Shown one piece after another: positions 24,258-35,050 of a stretch of DNA of 64,000 bases (its first letter is position 1; the number at the start of each line of letters is the position of its first letter). This DNA is from Straminergon stramineum. Its lineage: Eukaryota; Streptophyta; Bryopsida; Hypnales; Calliergonaceae. The stretch is taken from contig OY987263.1 in assembly GCA_963920665.1 (NCBI GenBank), positions 46,349,218 to 46,413,217 of the forward strand, in the 5' to 3' direction. The notes below the pieces were generated by a model, which searched no databases, was not told the origin of the DNA, and saw only the letters and a list, made by a program, of their open reading frames with translations. Position numbers and translations under genes: made by a program.

Positions 24258-24820
24258 AATTGGGGATGAACAATACATGTCGTTCTTGCCCGTTGTTCAA
24301 GGTTAGATAAATTCTGACTTTCGAGTGCAAAGGAAAAGTTTCAGGAAAATAATTGTGATCTATGAAGTACTGCAAAGACACTGAATCAATTACTATTAGT
24401 GATGGTGTAATTAGTTGATGTTGCCTGTAATCCCTGTACTACATTTGTAGTGCATGAGATATCGGTATTCCTTCCAAATGCCCTAAAGCCCTTTTTAATA
24501 CTTAAAAATGACACTTTGAAAACTAAACCAAAACTCAAAATTCTAAGACAATAGGAATGTATTGAATTCTACTTCTATCTTAAAGTAGTTTAAAATAATG
24601 TTATTTTTAACCTTAATTTGAAACATTTTGTTGAATAGAAAGATCATTTGGGGACAAAGGGAATAATTGAATACATGTCACCAATCATATGTTCTCCTTA
24701 ATCTCCTCTATTGCCTAGGAGATGGGCAACCTAAAGAACCTTTGCAAAAGATGTACCCAAGACAATAATATCCAAGAAATATACTACAAGATCACAAGGC
24801 CATCTCTTGGGAGGGTAGTG
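24258..24820. other. intergenic, no gene seen
   Basis: Composition changes back to AT-rich at about 24480. Nothing recognisable. Confidence 0.5.
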
Positions 24821-24824
24821 TTAA

Positions 24825-25788
24825 CCCTTCATTGTCCAAAGTCCAAACGTGTGTAAATGCATCCTTGCTTTTCAAGTGCTATAAGTCTAAATTTTAGTGA
24901 CGTATGAAAATCTCAACCATATAATCTTGTAGTGTGCATGTTGTAGATGGTGTGAAAAAAATTTGGGGTCATTTGACCATATAGATTGCAAGATTATAAT
25001 ATTTTAGTCTTGAAAAAAGATGCTGAAAATTTCTTAAAAACACATTTGGAGGTGAAATTCGATTTCTAAACCTACTCAAATGAAAAAAACTTTAAACTTC
25101 AAAGTGATTCAAAACCCAAAGACAAATACTTTGGTGAAAAAAAATATCATTAAATTGACTCATTGTGTCTGCAAAATTGTTTTGAAATGTCAAAAAACAG
25201 TGAAAAAAGTAACAAAAAATCACATCTAAGGTTGAACCTCCCTCTACTAAAATGCTTCTCAATCACTCATTACCTCTTGGATTGATATAAAATTTTAATC
25301 ACACAAACTAGGCTAGTATGTGAATTTTTCCAACAAAAATGATTGAAAACGGACCATGTATGAAGAAGTTATAAGCTGCAGAAGTTCACTGTAATGCAAA
25401 AATGTCTGCATTTTGAACTTCAAAATTGCTTTCAAACGTTCAAAACAACTTGGTTTGACATGAAAATTTTACCACAATAACTAGAGTGTAAGAGGAAAAA
25501 AAACAAATAAATTTTATTGAAAAAAAACATTTAATGAAAAAGTTACAAGTCCCCGAAGTTGCAACCATTAGAATACAATGTGGTGAACTCAAATTGAACC
25601 TATGAACTTCGAAGGGCTCTCAAAAACTCAATAAATCTTGGATTGATCTTAAAATTTTACCAATGAAATTAGACTAATATTCACAACTTTTCCGACAAGT
25701 TTCATTGAATTCGGAGATTGGATGCAAAAGTAACAACACTTTGAATTTGACTGCCATACAATGTGAGTACACTTTTCGTCCCCTTAGG
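24825..25788. mobile_element. TTAA-flanked piggyBac-like non-autonomous element, 964 bp
   Basis: The left TTAA (24821-24824) is followed by CCCTTCATTGTCCAAAGTCC. The right end CCCCTTAGGTGATGAGGGG is followed by TTAA (25789-25792). The inverted ends agree over CCC(T/C)TCAT and then loosely. The inside is AT-rich with no transposase. Ends differ from the 49792 family, so this is a separate family with the same target preference. Confidence 0.6.
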
Positions 25789-25792
25789 TGAT

Positions 25793-26756
25793 GAGGGGTT
25801 AATTTGAATTCTTATTTGGTGGGATTGAGTATAGGTGGATTCTTCACTTGCAGCGACTGATTGAGTGACCAACAAATTGTGAAATGAAACAAATCCTCCT
25901 AAACTTGTATACAATAAATGTTCAATGGATGACTAGAAAATCCATCTATGTAGGATAAAAGTACAAATGTTCATCATTGGAATTTTATGTGAAAAGGGGA
26001 GGTCTTGCACAATATTTTGACCTTTAATTACCACTCTTGGGTTTATTTAAGAAAATGATTCACACAGTATCCAAAAGGATGATCTCTATGGTGAACGGTC
26101 GTTCCTCTTCGATTAAAGAGGATCATTGATTAATCCATAGATGTTTGGGGTCTTGGGAGGGGGATCTTGGACTGGTTTTGCACTTGTACACCACTTTTAA
26201 CCTTGGAAGGATGTCAAGGACATTTGTGTCCTTTGGATGGTCAACCAGACCTTGTGTATAATAATGAATGGAATATTTTCATTTGATTTTTTGTGTGAAA
26301 CTTTATTGATGTTATATTCATATCATTAACTTAAATTCAAGACATTTTAGTTGTTTTTAAAATTTTATATGGGATAGTTTATCAAAAAAATGGTACACTA
26401 TCTAATGTATTTCAATACTTTGAATTATTTTCACTTAAAACTTCATTTTGGCATTCATAATGGTTTCTTTTGCTTTTGAGTTGGAAAAATTGGCAAAATG
26501 AAACTTCTAAAGTGTTGTTTCTACTTTATTTTTAGATTTTTTGAACATGATTTTTATTTGACATAAATTTTCTTCATTTTATATTCACAAATTCATGGTA
26601 ATCTAAAAGTTTCACAAATAAACTTGAAATTTTTTTAAGACAAATTGTAGACATGTGATTTTATCTCTGGAAAAGAAAACCAACAACTTTCACACATTGA
26701 TAGAGAAGAAATGGAAGATACAAATTGAGGGACTTTCAAGTTTGACTACACTATCA
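25793..26756. other. AT-rich intergenic DNA, nothing recognisable
   Basis: No frame, RNA gene or terminal repeat could be supported. Confidence 0.5.
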
Positions 26757-27080
26757 TAGGCTCCGTCAGCCGGGGGTCCCACTTCAGTGAGGTCCGCGTC
26801 CCTCCGCAGCGAAGGTGCTAAGTGAAGTGCTAACTTAACTCAGTCGCCAGCGCGGCAACCAAAAATCACGTGCGCTGAACACTTTGTGTTCACACTGACC
26901 AGGTGCCATTGAACTCCAGTGAAATTTGCTTTTTCGTATCTATCTTATCTTCAGCACTTCTGGCAGGAAGCCACTCAGAAGACTCGTTGGTGAGTGGTGA
27001 CGTGCCAGGCCGGTATGCACTGGGCGCCGCGTGCTTTAATGGATAGGGTCTCGATTCTTCTAATATTTTATCAATCGCTT
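26757..27080. repeat. GC-rich promoter-like repeat R, copy R2
   Basis: A GC-rich island in AT-rich DNA contains gtcagccgggggtcccac, cagtgaggtccgcgtcc, aacactttgtgttcacac, ccaggtgccattgaact and gtgccaggccggta, in the same order as the blocks upstream of gene B. It stops abruptly at the MITE beginning at 27081. It carries no TATAAA itself. Confidence 0.6.
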
Positions 27081-27903
27081 CTACACTGAATAGTGAAATT
27101 AGGTTGCCCCTCACTAATTTCTCAACGTTTGACACTAAATAAATATTTACAGTTACTGTATGACGGAATGAAGTACTTTCGAATTTCATATCGCTGTATT
27201 TGAGGGCCGGGGTGGATTGACCCCCTCGCTTGTCCCCAAGTAAAAATCAGTGGGGTTTTTTTCGGCGATTTGTCGTCAATTTGCACCAAAATATTAGGTC
27301 TTGCACCAAGCCCATAGAATATAAATGGTAAAATTTTGGATGAAATTGCCAAAAAACTTCAAATTAAAAAATAAAATTGGATGAAATTGCTAGATTGTGG
27401 ATGAAAATATAATTATGGATATATGATATGTTCTAATGTGATATTTTTTTCCAATATGTGGATGAATGTTGAAATTTGGAGCACCACTATAACATCTAAT
27501 ATTGCCAATTTGGAGCTTCACTAAAAATGAAAAAAAACAAAAACAAAAACAAAAAAAACTGGTAAAAACCCTGAAATTTTTTATTTTTCACACATGATAA
27601 AATTTGCAAATTTTGAATTCATATTTGCAATCAGAGGCCCCATATTAGCTTGGAGAGATAGAGATGATAAATTAATGAAGCACAAAATAGGGGGTCTTTT
27701 TTTTTACATGCACTTGTGGAATGACTTGGGGGGGACAAGTGAGGGGGTCAATCCACCCCAACCTATTTGAGACTCATGAACTTCCCTATGTACAAATGGA
27801 AATATTTTTAGAAATATTTGTTAACTTTGATGGCTTGTAAAGTAACTTTCTTGGGGTAAGGCAACCTAATTGTTAAGGCAATCTAATTTCACTATTTAGT
27901 GTA
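27081..27903. mobile_element. family M MITE interrupted by a hAT-like element
   Basis: The left end CTACACTGAATAGTGAAATT and right end AATTTCACTATTTAGTGTA bracket sequence that matches the intact relative at 12804-13044 once the inner element (27205-27763) is removed. Order of events is therefore MITE first, hAT-like element second. Confidence 0.75.
27205..27763. mobile_element. hAT-like non-autonomous element (family G), 559 bp, 8-bp target duplication
   Basis: The inverted ends are GGGGTGGATTGACCCCCTCG at the left and GAGGGGGTCAATCCACCCC at the right, each continuing into a cttgtcccc word. TATTTGAG flanks the element on both sides (27197-27204 and 27764-27771). An 8-bp duplication is typical of hAT. 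No transposase is present. Inside it carries the same AT-rich core seen at 1008-1275. Confidence 0.8.
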
Positions 27904-28079
27904 ATTAAAAAGTAGGCAAACCCATTTCTGACTACCTAAGCAATTACATGTGCATGCACTGTAGGGAGGCTTTCTTCACCAGGAAAATATTTTTGTGTGC
28001 AAAAATAGAGTTGGGAAGGATTCTAAGGTAGCCAACTTGTTTCTGATCATCCCCCCTTTCCAATATATAGGTTGCTTTC

Positions 28080-28640
28080 TTTCCATGAAGTTGTGGCACA
28101 GTTCCTAGAGTAATTGTATCCCATTATGATTGGTTGGAAGGCTCTCAATATTGCAACTAGCCCTTGGTCAATTTTGCAATTAGCCTATGGTCACAAATAG
28201 AAAGCTCTATACTACCTAAAAAATTCATAGTAATTACATTTTTTGTAATAAAATTCTGGAAAAATATGAAATCCTTCTAAACTCTATTTTTGCACATGGG
28301 AATTTTTTTGCATTCAAGAAACCTTTGATCCAAATATGCATAATTGATTAAGTGGTTGAAAATCAGTTGACTACCTTATACATATGAGATTTTTTTTCTC
28401 AAAAATTAATTACCATGAATTTTTTAGTTGAAGATTATGTTCAACCAATGTTGGTCATGTAAGTCTTCCTATTTCCAACCAAGAGTTAATTGCAAAATTG
28501 ACCAAGGACTGGTTGCAATATCGCGAGACTTTTACTCAATCAAAATGCGCCACAATTGTAGTAGGAACCATGCCATAATTAATCACTATTCATTTATACC
28601 AACATGGAAAGAGAGCACCCTTCACTTCTAAAATTGGGGG
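28080..28640. repeat. dispersed repeat family H, copy 2, partly palindromic
   Basis: 28080-28385 matches copy 1 (14100-14405) in order. 28390-28640 reads as a diverged inverted copy (ttttttagttgaagattatgt, ttgcaaaattgaccaagg and so on), making a large imperfect inverted repeat. Non-coding. Confidence 0.5.
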
Positions 28641-28669
28641 GGGCGTGATTAAGAATGGGTTGCCTCATA

Positions 28670-28885
28670 TAGCAATGCAACAAACCAAATCCGGAGGTCC
28701 AACCAAGGGTGAATGTAAAAAAAAGACCCCCTCTTTTATGCTTGATTAATCTTATTTTCTATACCTCTCATTGCTAATTAGGGGTCTCTGATTGCAAATA
28801 TGAACTCAGAATTTGCAAATATTATCATGCATTGCAAATAAAATATTCCTATGTTTTCTCCAAGGGTAAAATGCAGGGGCAAAAA
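28670..28885. repeat. family G fragment
   Basis: It shares aaaaaagaccccct, ctgattgcaaatatgaa and agaatttgcaaat with 13980-14060, 14430-14465 and (inverted) 27595-27700. Termini are not preserved. Confidence 0.5.
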
Positions 28886-30117
28886 TCGTCTCTGTATTTC
28901 ACTCATTGCACTACTATAGATGCAACCTTTTATGACTTCAAATAGTGTAATTGTTTCCAATTGCACTCACTTTCCAACATTAGTTTTGGTTTTTTTTGAG
29001 GGGGGTCCTCTATTTTAGGCAATGTAGAAAGCCATCTTCCCTAGAGATGATGATATAATTTACATCCCCCCAAATGGATGAAACTTGCAATATATGGATG
29101 AAAGTTCATATATTCATCCAAAAGAATGTACATCCATCCAAAATAGAGCAATATTGCCATAAGGTTTGATAGCATTTTGCAATTTTATTCATGAGAAAAG
29201 ATTAATATCTCATTTAATGTTCCATTCAAAAAAATTCTTCACTTTTTAGCAAAATTTTGCTAAAAAACACTTGCATCAATCCAGTATGTTACATAAAAAT
29301 AGGCAACAAGTACTTTAGAACCCCGCGGTGAATTCCCCCCTTAGAAAAAGAGGCCATGGGCCTAAAAGGTTTGATGGATGGGTCCATTGTAGAAACAAAT
29401 AATACACCTATTGATCCAATAATCAGAATATATTTTGGTTTCAACCTTGGTCATGGGGACACATCCTTCTAGGTTTTATCCTAGAAGGACATGTTGGTCA
29501 TTGTGGAAATCAATTTTTCAAGTACTATGTGAATCAATTGCATAGACAAACTCAACAACACTCATTAGAGGTTAGACTATTGTGCAAGGCCTTTCTTTTT
29601 CTCACACAATTCTAAAGATGAACAATTGCACTTATGTCTTATACGGGAAGATTTTGTGTCATCCATTGAGCACTTGTTGTAGTGCCTTGTGTTTTTTGTA
29701 TACATGATTTTTTGCCATTTGGCTATAGCCAAGAGACATTGGCTACTTTTGGTAAAGGAAATTTTCATTTTGGGGAGTCAAAAGAAACAAATTACTACTA
29801 TATTTTGAAGACTAGTAGCCAAACTTTACCTAAATGCTACCTAGTTTTCATATAAATGTCACTTGTATCACCCAAGTATCATATGAATACTGAAGAAACA
29901 ACTAGCTCCTTCTCCCAAATGAAAACAAACAACCTTGTACTTTGGTAGTGCCCAAGGCATCCTTCTAGGAATCTAGGATTATCAATTCTCTTCCATATCT
30001 AACGTAAAACAACCCATTATGGACCAAATGGGGGGTTTGCCCTCTTGCCATTTCTAAAATTTTCTACTTTTTTCCCCAAAGAAAGTCCAGTGATAGAAAC
30101 AATGAGAGCATTTCAAA
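28886..30117. other. AT-rich intergenic DNA, nothing recognisable
   Basis: A short set of atggatgaa/ttcatcca words at 29075-29130 forms minor inverted repeats. No gene supported. Confidence 0.5.
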
Positions 30118-30415
30118 CTATATTTTTTTTGACAAAGTGTGAATTTGTTATGAATTTTTGAAGTGCTTAGCCCATCACAACCTAGAAGAGTCTGTAGACT
30201 ACCCCCAAAACCAACCAAAACTGATCCATAACACTCATCTTACTCACCTATTGTGATCACAATATTTTCTAACACAGAAGACTTGAAAAAGGCACTTCCT
30301 ACAATGAACCAACACTAAAAAACTGACAGTTCTTGTTGTGGTCACTATTTACTCCATTCCAGTTAGCTAAGACATTGAATGTGGCCCAAATCTCAATAAC
30401 TAAAAAGAAAACTAT
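30118..30415. repeat. dispersed repeat family I, copy 1
   Basis: It is collinear with 47098-47420: tttttttgacaaagt, gttatgaatttttgaagtg, agaagagtct.tagactac, catcttactca, a cacaatattt word and aacattgaatgt. Same orientation in both copies, non-coding. Confidence 0.65.
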
Positions 30416-30439
30416 ATTGGGGTCATCCTTAGGAGTCCA

Positions 30440-31107
30440 CAATGGGTAGAAGGTCCGTAATGGGCTGTTTTACCTTTCAGTACAGTAAGTCCCAATCCTG
30501 CGGTCATAGACCCATCGTTCAGCGGCTGCTATTATTTTGATTACCCTCTTCATGAACAAATTCTTTTCAAGGTAAGTTACTAGGCCCGCCATCTCTGGGA
30601 AGGTCAATGCTGGCCTGGATTCTGGTATGCTGGGGTCGACTGTCGGCGGATTCTCCGCTCGCGCTTTAGGGGGGGCAGTGTAACTTATGTTTTGGAGATC
30701 TGATCAAAACCGACTGAGATAGAACTTCACTTATTAGGTCAAGTCCCGGGCGACTGGGGTATTCAAGTTTTGAGGGTATTTGAGTGGACATTCGCCGAGC
30801 AAGGGTGTTTACCAAATGGTCTTTCTTGTGAAATGAAACTACGGTAACTTATGGAACCCCCAAACGGATGAATACAGCCAAAAAAATGCATAAACAGCAG
30901 GTGTCTAAGTCCAGCAAAGTCCAGCACATGGGCAATTGATCTTATGGCACCCCTCAAATTACGGTGGTGCAGAGATTTATTGTAAGGTAGGTTGCTGTAA
31001 AATCAACCTTCCCAATTCCGCCAAAATCTATCATAGGTGAAATTATCATATTCCAGTATGCCAATTTCAAAGTCTCTGTTACAGTCATCTGCAGCTGGTC
31101 AGCTGGA
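30440..31107. repeat. GC-richer block containing unit X, copy 1
   Basis: 30847-31107 recurs as 32709-32945: cggatgaatacagcc, aaattacggtggtgcagagattta, caaccttcccaattccgc and caaagtctctgttacagt. Unit X lies between promoter-like R repeats in the second location. No gene assigned. Confidence 0.65.
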
Positions 31108-31116
31108 AACAAGTAT

Positions 31117-31551
31117 CACTACACTGAATAGGGGTATTAACCCTGAGCGCCCCAGTGCCCCAAATTTGGCCTCCTACTATGAGAGGTTTGACCATTATAA
31201 TATCCTAGACTGTATGGTGAAAACTTCTATAAATTTCCTCCAAAGATGCCCTCTCTACCTCTCTTGCAATCTCAATGGTCATGTCTCTTAGATCTTATTT
31301 TTTAATCCATAGGATCAACTTGAGTGGCTATTTGTAGCTTGTTTTTGGAATTTGCGTTGGGTGCTCAAGGGTTAAGGGGACCAAAAAATTAAAGGGATTG
31401 ATTGTAGAAAACTGTAGATGTTTGAAACATGATGTACATCCCCCGGACACTTCAATAACTACCGATGTACAATAAAGGTAGATATTTATATAGTGTGGAA
31501 TGTCGATTAATTAGTATGGGTCCCCTTAATACCCCTATTTAGTGTAGAAGC
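31117..31551. mobile_element. MITE family N split by a TTAA element
   Basis: The left end CACTACACTGAATAGGGGTA and the right end TACCCC-type end ACCCCTATTTAGTGTAG bracket the segment. With 31141-31371 removed it is the reverse complement of the MITE at 32353-32547 (ggggacc..., gtagatatttat, catgatgtacatc). The target duplication is not clear. Confidence 0.75.
31141..31371. mobile_element. TTAA-flanked piggyBac-like MITE, 231 bp, nested
   Basis: It sits within the word gggtaTTAAgggg of the host MITE. TTAA is present at 31137-31140 and again at 31372-31375, where the intact relative has a single TTAA. Ends are CCCTGAGCGCCCC and GGGTGCTCAAGGG (inverted match with one gap). This is direct evidence of TTAA-specific insertion. 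The partial copy at 1-275 shows the other end of the same family. Confidence 0.85.
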
Positions 31552-31589
31552 TTATAACCCATTTCCAACCACTTGAGGAATTGAGCATA

Positions 31590-31960
31590 GGTGTAGGATG
31601 GGTTTGGTGAGGAAAAAAATTTCCTCATGTAGTGAAATAGATTTTAGAAGGATTTCAAATTTTTTAACATTTTTTCCGTCAAAAATGAAATTATTGTGAA
31701 TTTTTTTGGTGAAGATTATGTGAAACCTATTTTTGTTATGTAGCTCATTCTAATTCCAATCATATTCTTGTTTCAAAATCAATGAGAGTGATAATTGCGG
31801 CATTTTATGTACATATTATGATCATTCTATGCTTTCAATGTACACTTCTTGAACATTTATGTTGCTCCAGCTAGTGCATCTTAGTTGTGAGCAGAAATAT
31901 AAACCACAATTGATTGAAAATACATCAACCTATACAATGAAAAGGGGGGGTTGTCAAGAA
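31590..31960. repeat. diverged family H fragment
   Basis: Shares 'acccatttccaaccactt', a gaaggatttcaaat run, ttattgtgaattttt and gaagattatgt with the inverted half of family H at 28390-28640. Confidence 0.4.
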
Positions 31961-32199
31961 TGGGTTGGCTACCTAATTTCACTATCTATAACGCCATTTT
32001 TTCAACATTTGACACATTATAAATATTTACTATTATTGTACAAGAATGCACTACTTTTGAATTAGGTATTGTTGTAATTGACACTCATGAACCTTCCTAT
32101 ATACAAATGGGAGTATATATAGAAGTTTTTGTTGACTTTGATGACTTGTGGAGTAACTTTCTTGGGGTAAAGCAACCTAATTTCACTATTTAGTGTAGA
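31961..32199. mobile_element. family M MITE, copy 3
   Basis: The right end is gcaacctaatttcactattt-agtgtag, and the internal text (ttgacac.ttataaatatttac, tacaagaatgcactactttt) matches 12804-13044 in reverse. The left end is atypical and probably rearranged. Confidence 0.6.
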
Positions 32200-32352
32200 G
32201 TCGGAACATGGGGTGCTTCAGTTGTGTTTTCATAATTGGAAGGGAAGGTTTGAATTTCAAGATAAAAAAAAGATAGCAACATTCAATTAGTCGGGGTCCA
32301 CACAGTGAGATCCGGGTCACTTAGGTCTCCAGCATGCCTAGAAAAAATCACT

Positions 32353-32547
32353 ACTGTACATTGAATAGGGGTATTAAGGGGACCCATACTAATTAATTGA
32401 CATTCCACTAAATAAATATCTACCTTTATTGTACATCAATAGTTATTGAAGTGTCCAGATGGTGTACATCATGTTTCAAACACCTACAGTTTTCTAGAAT
32501 CAGTCCCTTTATTTTTTTGGTCCCCTTAATACCCCTATTCAGTGTAG
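32353..32547. mobile_element. MITE family N inserted in R3
   Basis: R4 shows the uninserted site (aatcactagtgtagtgttga), whereas R3 carries about 195 bp between aatcacta and tgttga. Ends are CATTGAATAGGGGTATTAAG and TTAATACCCCTATTCAGTG. Full inverted match with 31117-31551 once that copy's nested element is removed. Confidence 0.8.
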
Positions 32548-33178
32548 TGTTGAACACTTTGTGTTCACACCAGGTGCCATGAACTCAAGTGAATTTTTTC
32601 CCCTATCATCGCCGGTTTAGGGTATAAAGCCGAGCCAGGTGACGTGCCCATTGTGTGCGACAAGGTCCTGTTTTTTTTAACCTCAAACAGTGTATCAATC
32701 ACACTATGTAACTCAAGCGGATGAATACAGCCCCCAAAAATTCATAAACAGGTGTTAGAAGTCCAGCACAGTTCAGCACACGAGCGATCTTATTGCACCC
32801 CAAAATATAACGGCGGTGCAGAGATTTAGGTACAGTAGGTTCCAGTGAAACCAACCTTCCCAATTCCGCGAAAATCTAGGAGAAATTGTCATATTGTAGA
32901 ATGCCAATTCAAAGTCTCTGTTACAGTAATCTTGAGCTGGAAACATCGTAGGGGCGAATCGCGGGGTGCTTGTGTTTTCGTAATTGGAAGGGAGGTTTGA
33001 ATTTCAGGAAAAAATAGGAGAGGACCAATCAGCCGGAGTCCCACTCAGTGAGGTCCGGGTCGCTTAAGTCTTCAGCGCGGCGAGAAAAAATCACTAGTGT
33101 AGTGTTGAACACTTTGTGTTCACACCAGGTGCCATGAACTCAAGTGAATTTTTTTTTCCTATCATCGCCGGTTTAGGG

Positions 33179-33185
33179 TATAAAG
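33179..33185 (+). promoter_or_regulatory. candidate TATA box of gene copy B
   Basis: TATAAAG within gggtataaagccgagcc lies 1.43 kb before the ATG of copy B. Spacing to the start is longer than in copy A (about 0.77 kb), partly because of the duplication at 33539-34240. Confidence 0.35.
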
Positions 33186-33538
33186 CCGAGCCAGGTGACG
33201 TGCCCATTGTGTGCGACAAGGTCCTGTTTTTTTAACCTCAAACAGTGTATCTTAATCGGAATTTTTTCCGACATGAATCCGATAGGTGGCTTTACACTCA
33301 CTGCTGACTTAGACACAGGAGGGACGTCTGTACTAGAGTTGGTTTGGTATGAAGCAAAATCAAGGCCACTACAGTAGAGCATGTCAGATTCTGAACATGT
33401 TCATTTCATGTGCGTGACAAGTACATATTGGAGATTACAGTCCAAAACAGCTCAGAACAGTAATAACTGGGACTGTTGCCCGCCGTGGGATAAACTCAAA
33501 TGGCAGGATGCCCTTTAAAAGGTCACTCCGTTGGTGCC

Positions 33539-34240
33539 AATCTCCAATTCATGCCCCTGGCCATATTTTTTCAAGCCCTTAGACTGAGTTCGTGATGCTT
33601 TTGGACTGAGTTCGTGTAATCTGTTTGTTCGAACTTAGAAGGAGTTGTTTTCCTGCGTCCCTTTGAGAGATAGCACTGGTTCCTTCCAACGTTAAACTTG
33701 TCCAATGGCTTAGACTTCATATTTTGAACCCGGTTCACACTCTCGCTTATGATTGTGCGTGCGCCAGATTGTGTGTATTCTTTTGAAGTTAGCTTGGACC
33801 TGTTCAGATTCTATAGCTTTCTGAACCCTGAAACCGAAATCCGCTTGCCACGTAGAGAATCTAGCTGCAGCGATTAGTGGAGTATAACCCTGCAACGATT
33901 AGTTTTGTGGTGTGTACATACCGGAGGAAGTGTGAACAGAGGGCGAAGGCACTATTCTATGGTCTTCGATTCTGCTGTTGGGAGGTTGTATTCGGAGAGA
34001 GGAGAGAAACTCAGCTGATAGTCAATCTCCAATTCATGCCCCTGGCCATTTTTTTTCAAGCCCTTAGACTGAGTTCGTGATGCCTTTGGACTGAGTTCGT
34101 GTAATCTGTTTGTTCGAACTTGGAAGGAGTTGTTTTCCTGCGTCCCTTTGAGAGACAGCACTGGTTCCTTCCAACGTTAAACTTGTCCAATGGCTTAGAA
34201 TTCATGTTTTGAACCCGGATCACGCTTGCTTGTGATTGAC
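33539..34240 (+). repeat. pair of about 205-bp direct repeats in the 5' region of gene B
   Basis: 33539-33756 and 34020-34240 are about 95% alike (ccaatctccaattcatgcc, cttagactgagttcgtgatg, gaaggagttgttttcctgcg, ccaatggcttagaa/gacttcat). Copy A has this segment once (19330-19490). The spacer between them is unique. This is a B-specific local duplication. Confidence 0.85.
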
Positions 34241-34612
34241 AACAGCAATTTCCCAACGAGGCGTACTAGTTTGGGTTAAATATGCACCCCCCTAACCTAG
34301 CAGGCAAGTCAGGAGAGGCTTCAATTGGGAGTTTGGGGAGTGTTTGAGCTCTGCAGTGATCAATTTGAACGGGCTTGTACAAGTGCATTTTATCTCAGTT
34401 CACAGGCCATCTGAGCTATGGAATTTACTGGTTAGAACTGAGCATGTGCTATTATCTCAGTTTCTCCTTTGAGTCTGCTCTCTGCCCAGTAGTCGGACAC
34501 GGTACCACACTCTATCAAGCTTCCGCTGGCTTAAGCGTGAATTTCTAGATTCCTCTGAGACGTCTCCTGCGATAATTATTTCGTAGAAATCACAACGTCC
34601 GTTGCCCGTTCC

Positions 34613-35050
34613 ATGGCTAAACCCACGGTCGTCGTCGAGGAGGCCACTGGGATCCAGCAACTTGCAATGGGTCGGAGTCAGCATCAAGCGCAACAAGTGA
34701 CAATACTAAGGCCTGTGGATGCCCCGGCCCCTCGTGTCGACCACCCCCTCATCGTTGTTGATGGAGCTACAGCTGATCCGCTGCCCGATGGGCGATCAGC
34801 CGTGGCCGTTGACAGAGGCCCGCGTGTGGCGATAGATGCCGAGGTCTTGGAACCAACATTTGGGGACACCACAGAGGACACGGATTTGGAAGACTCTAAT
34901 GCTGGCGAGGGGACTCCTGAATTGGCCGAGGATGTCGAATCTCCTGCTGCCGAGGTTGAGCCTCCAGCGCTGGATTTCGGATGGGGGATCGTTGTGGGGG
35001 AACTGACTGGCGACGACTTCACCGAGATACTGTCAATGCCCAAGCTGTAA
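34613..35050 (+). CDS. unknown acidic protein, 145 aa (copy B)
   Basis: Same product as the frame at 19848-20282 with one extra Val near residue 7 and two substitutions before residue 16. The remaining 129 residues are identical. ATG context is ttccATGG. The probable 3'UTR intron (about 35063-35243) and AATAAA (36012-36017) are retained. No family is recognised. Two intact copies with an in-frame length difference support a real protein, but the identical core reflects recent sequence exchange, so it is not independent evidence of selection. Confidence 0.55.
   Translation: MAKPTVVVEEATGIQQLAMGRSQHQAQQVTILRPVDAPAPRVDHPLIVVDGATADPLPDGRSAVAVDRGPRVAIDAEVLEPTFGDTTEDTDLEDSNAGEGTPELAEDVESPAAEVEPPALDFGWGIVVGELTGDDFTEILSMPKL

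Larger units (their letters stand above)
32200..33245 (+). repeat. tandem promoter-containing repeat upstream of gene B (R3, X, R4)
   Basis: R3 (32200-32700, split by a MITE) and R4 (32946-33245) are about 90% alike and are separated by unit X (32709-32945). Each contains aacactttgtgttcacacc, aggtgccatgaactcaagtg, a TATAAAG word followed by ccgagccaggtgacgtgcc, and gtgcgacaaggtcctg. The TATAAAG words are at 32623-32629 and 33179-33185. The second is nearest gene B. The TATA neighbourhood (TATAAA, gccgagc) also resembles the gene A promoter. Confidence 0.75.
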
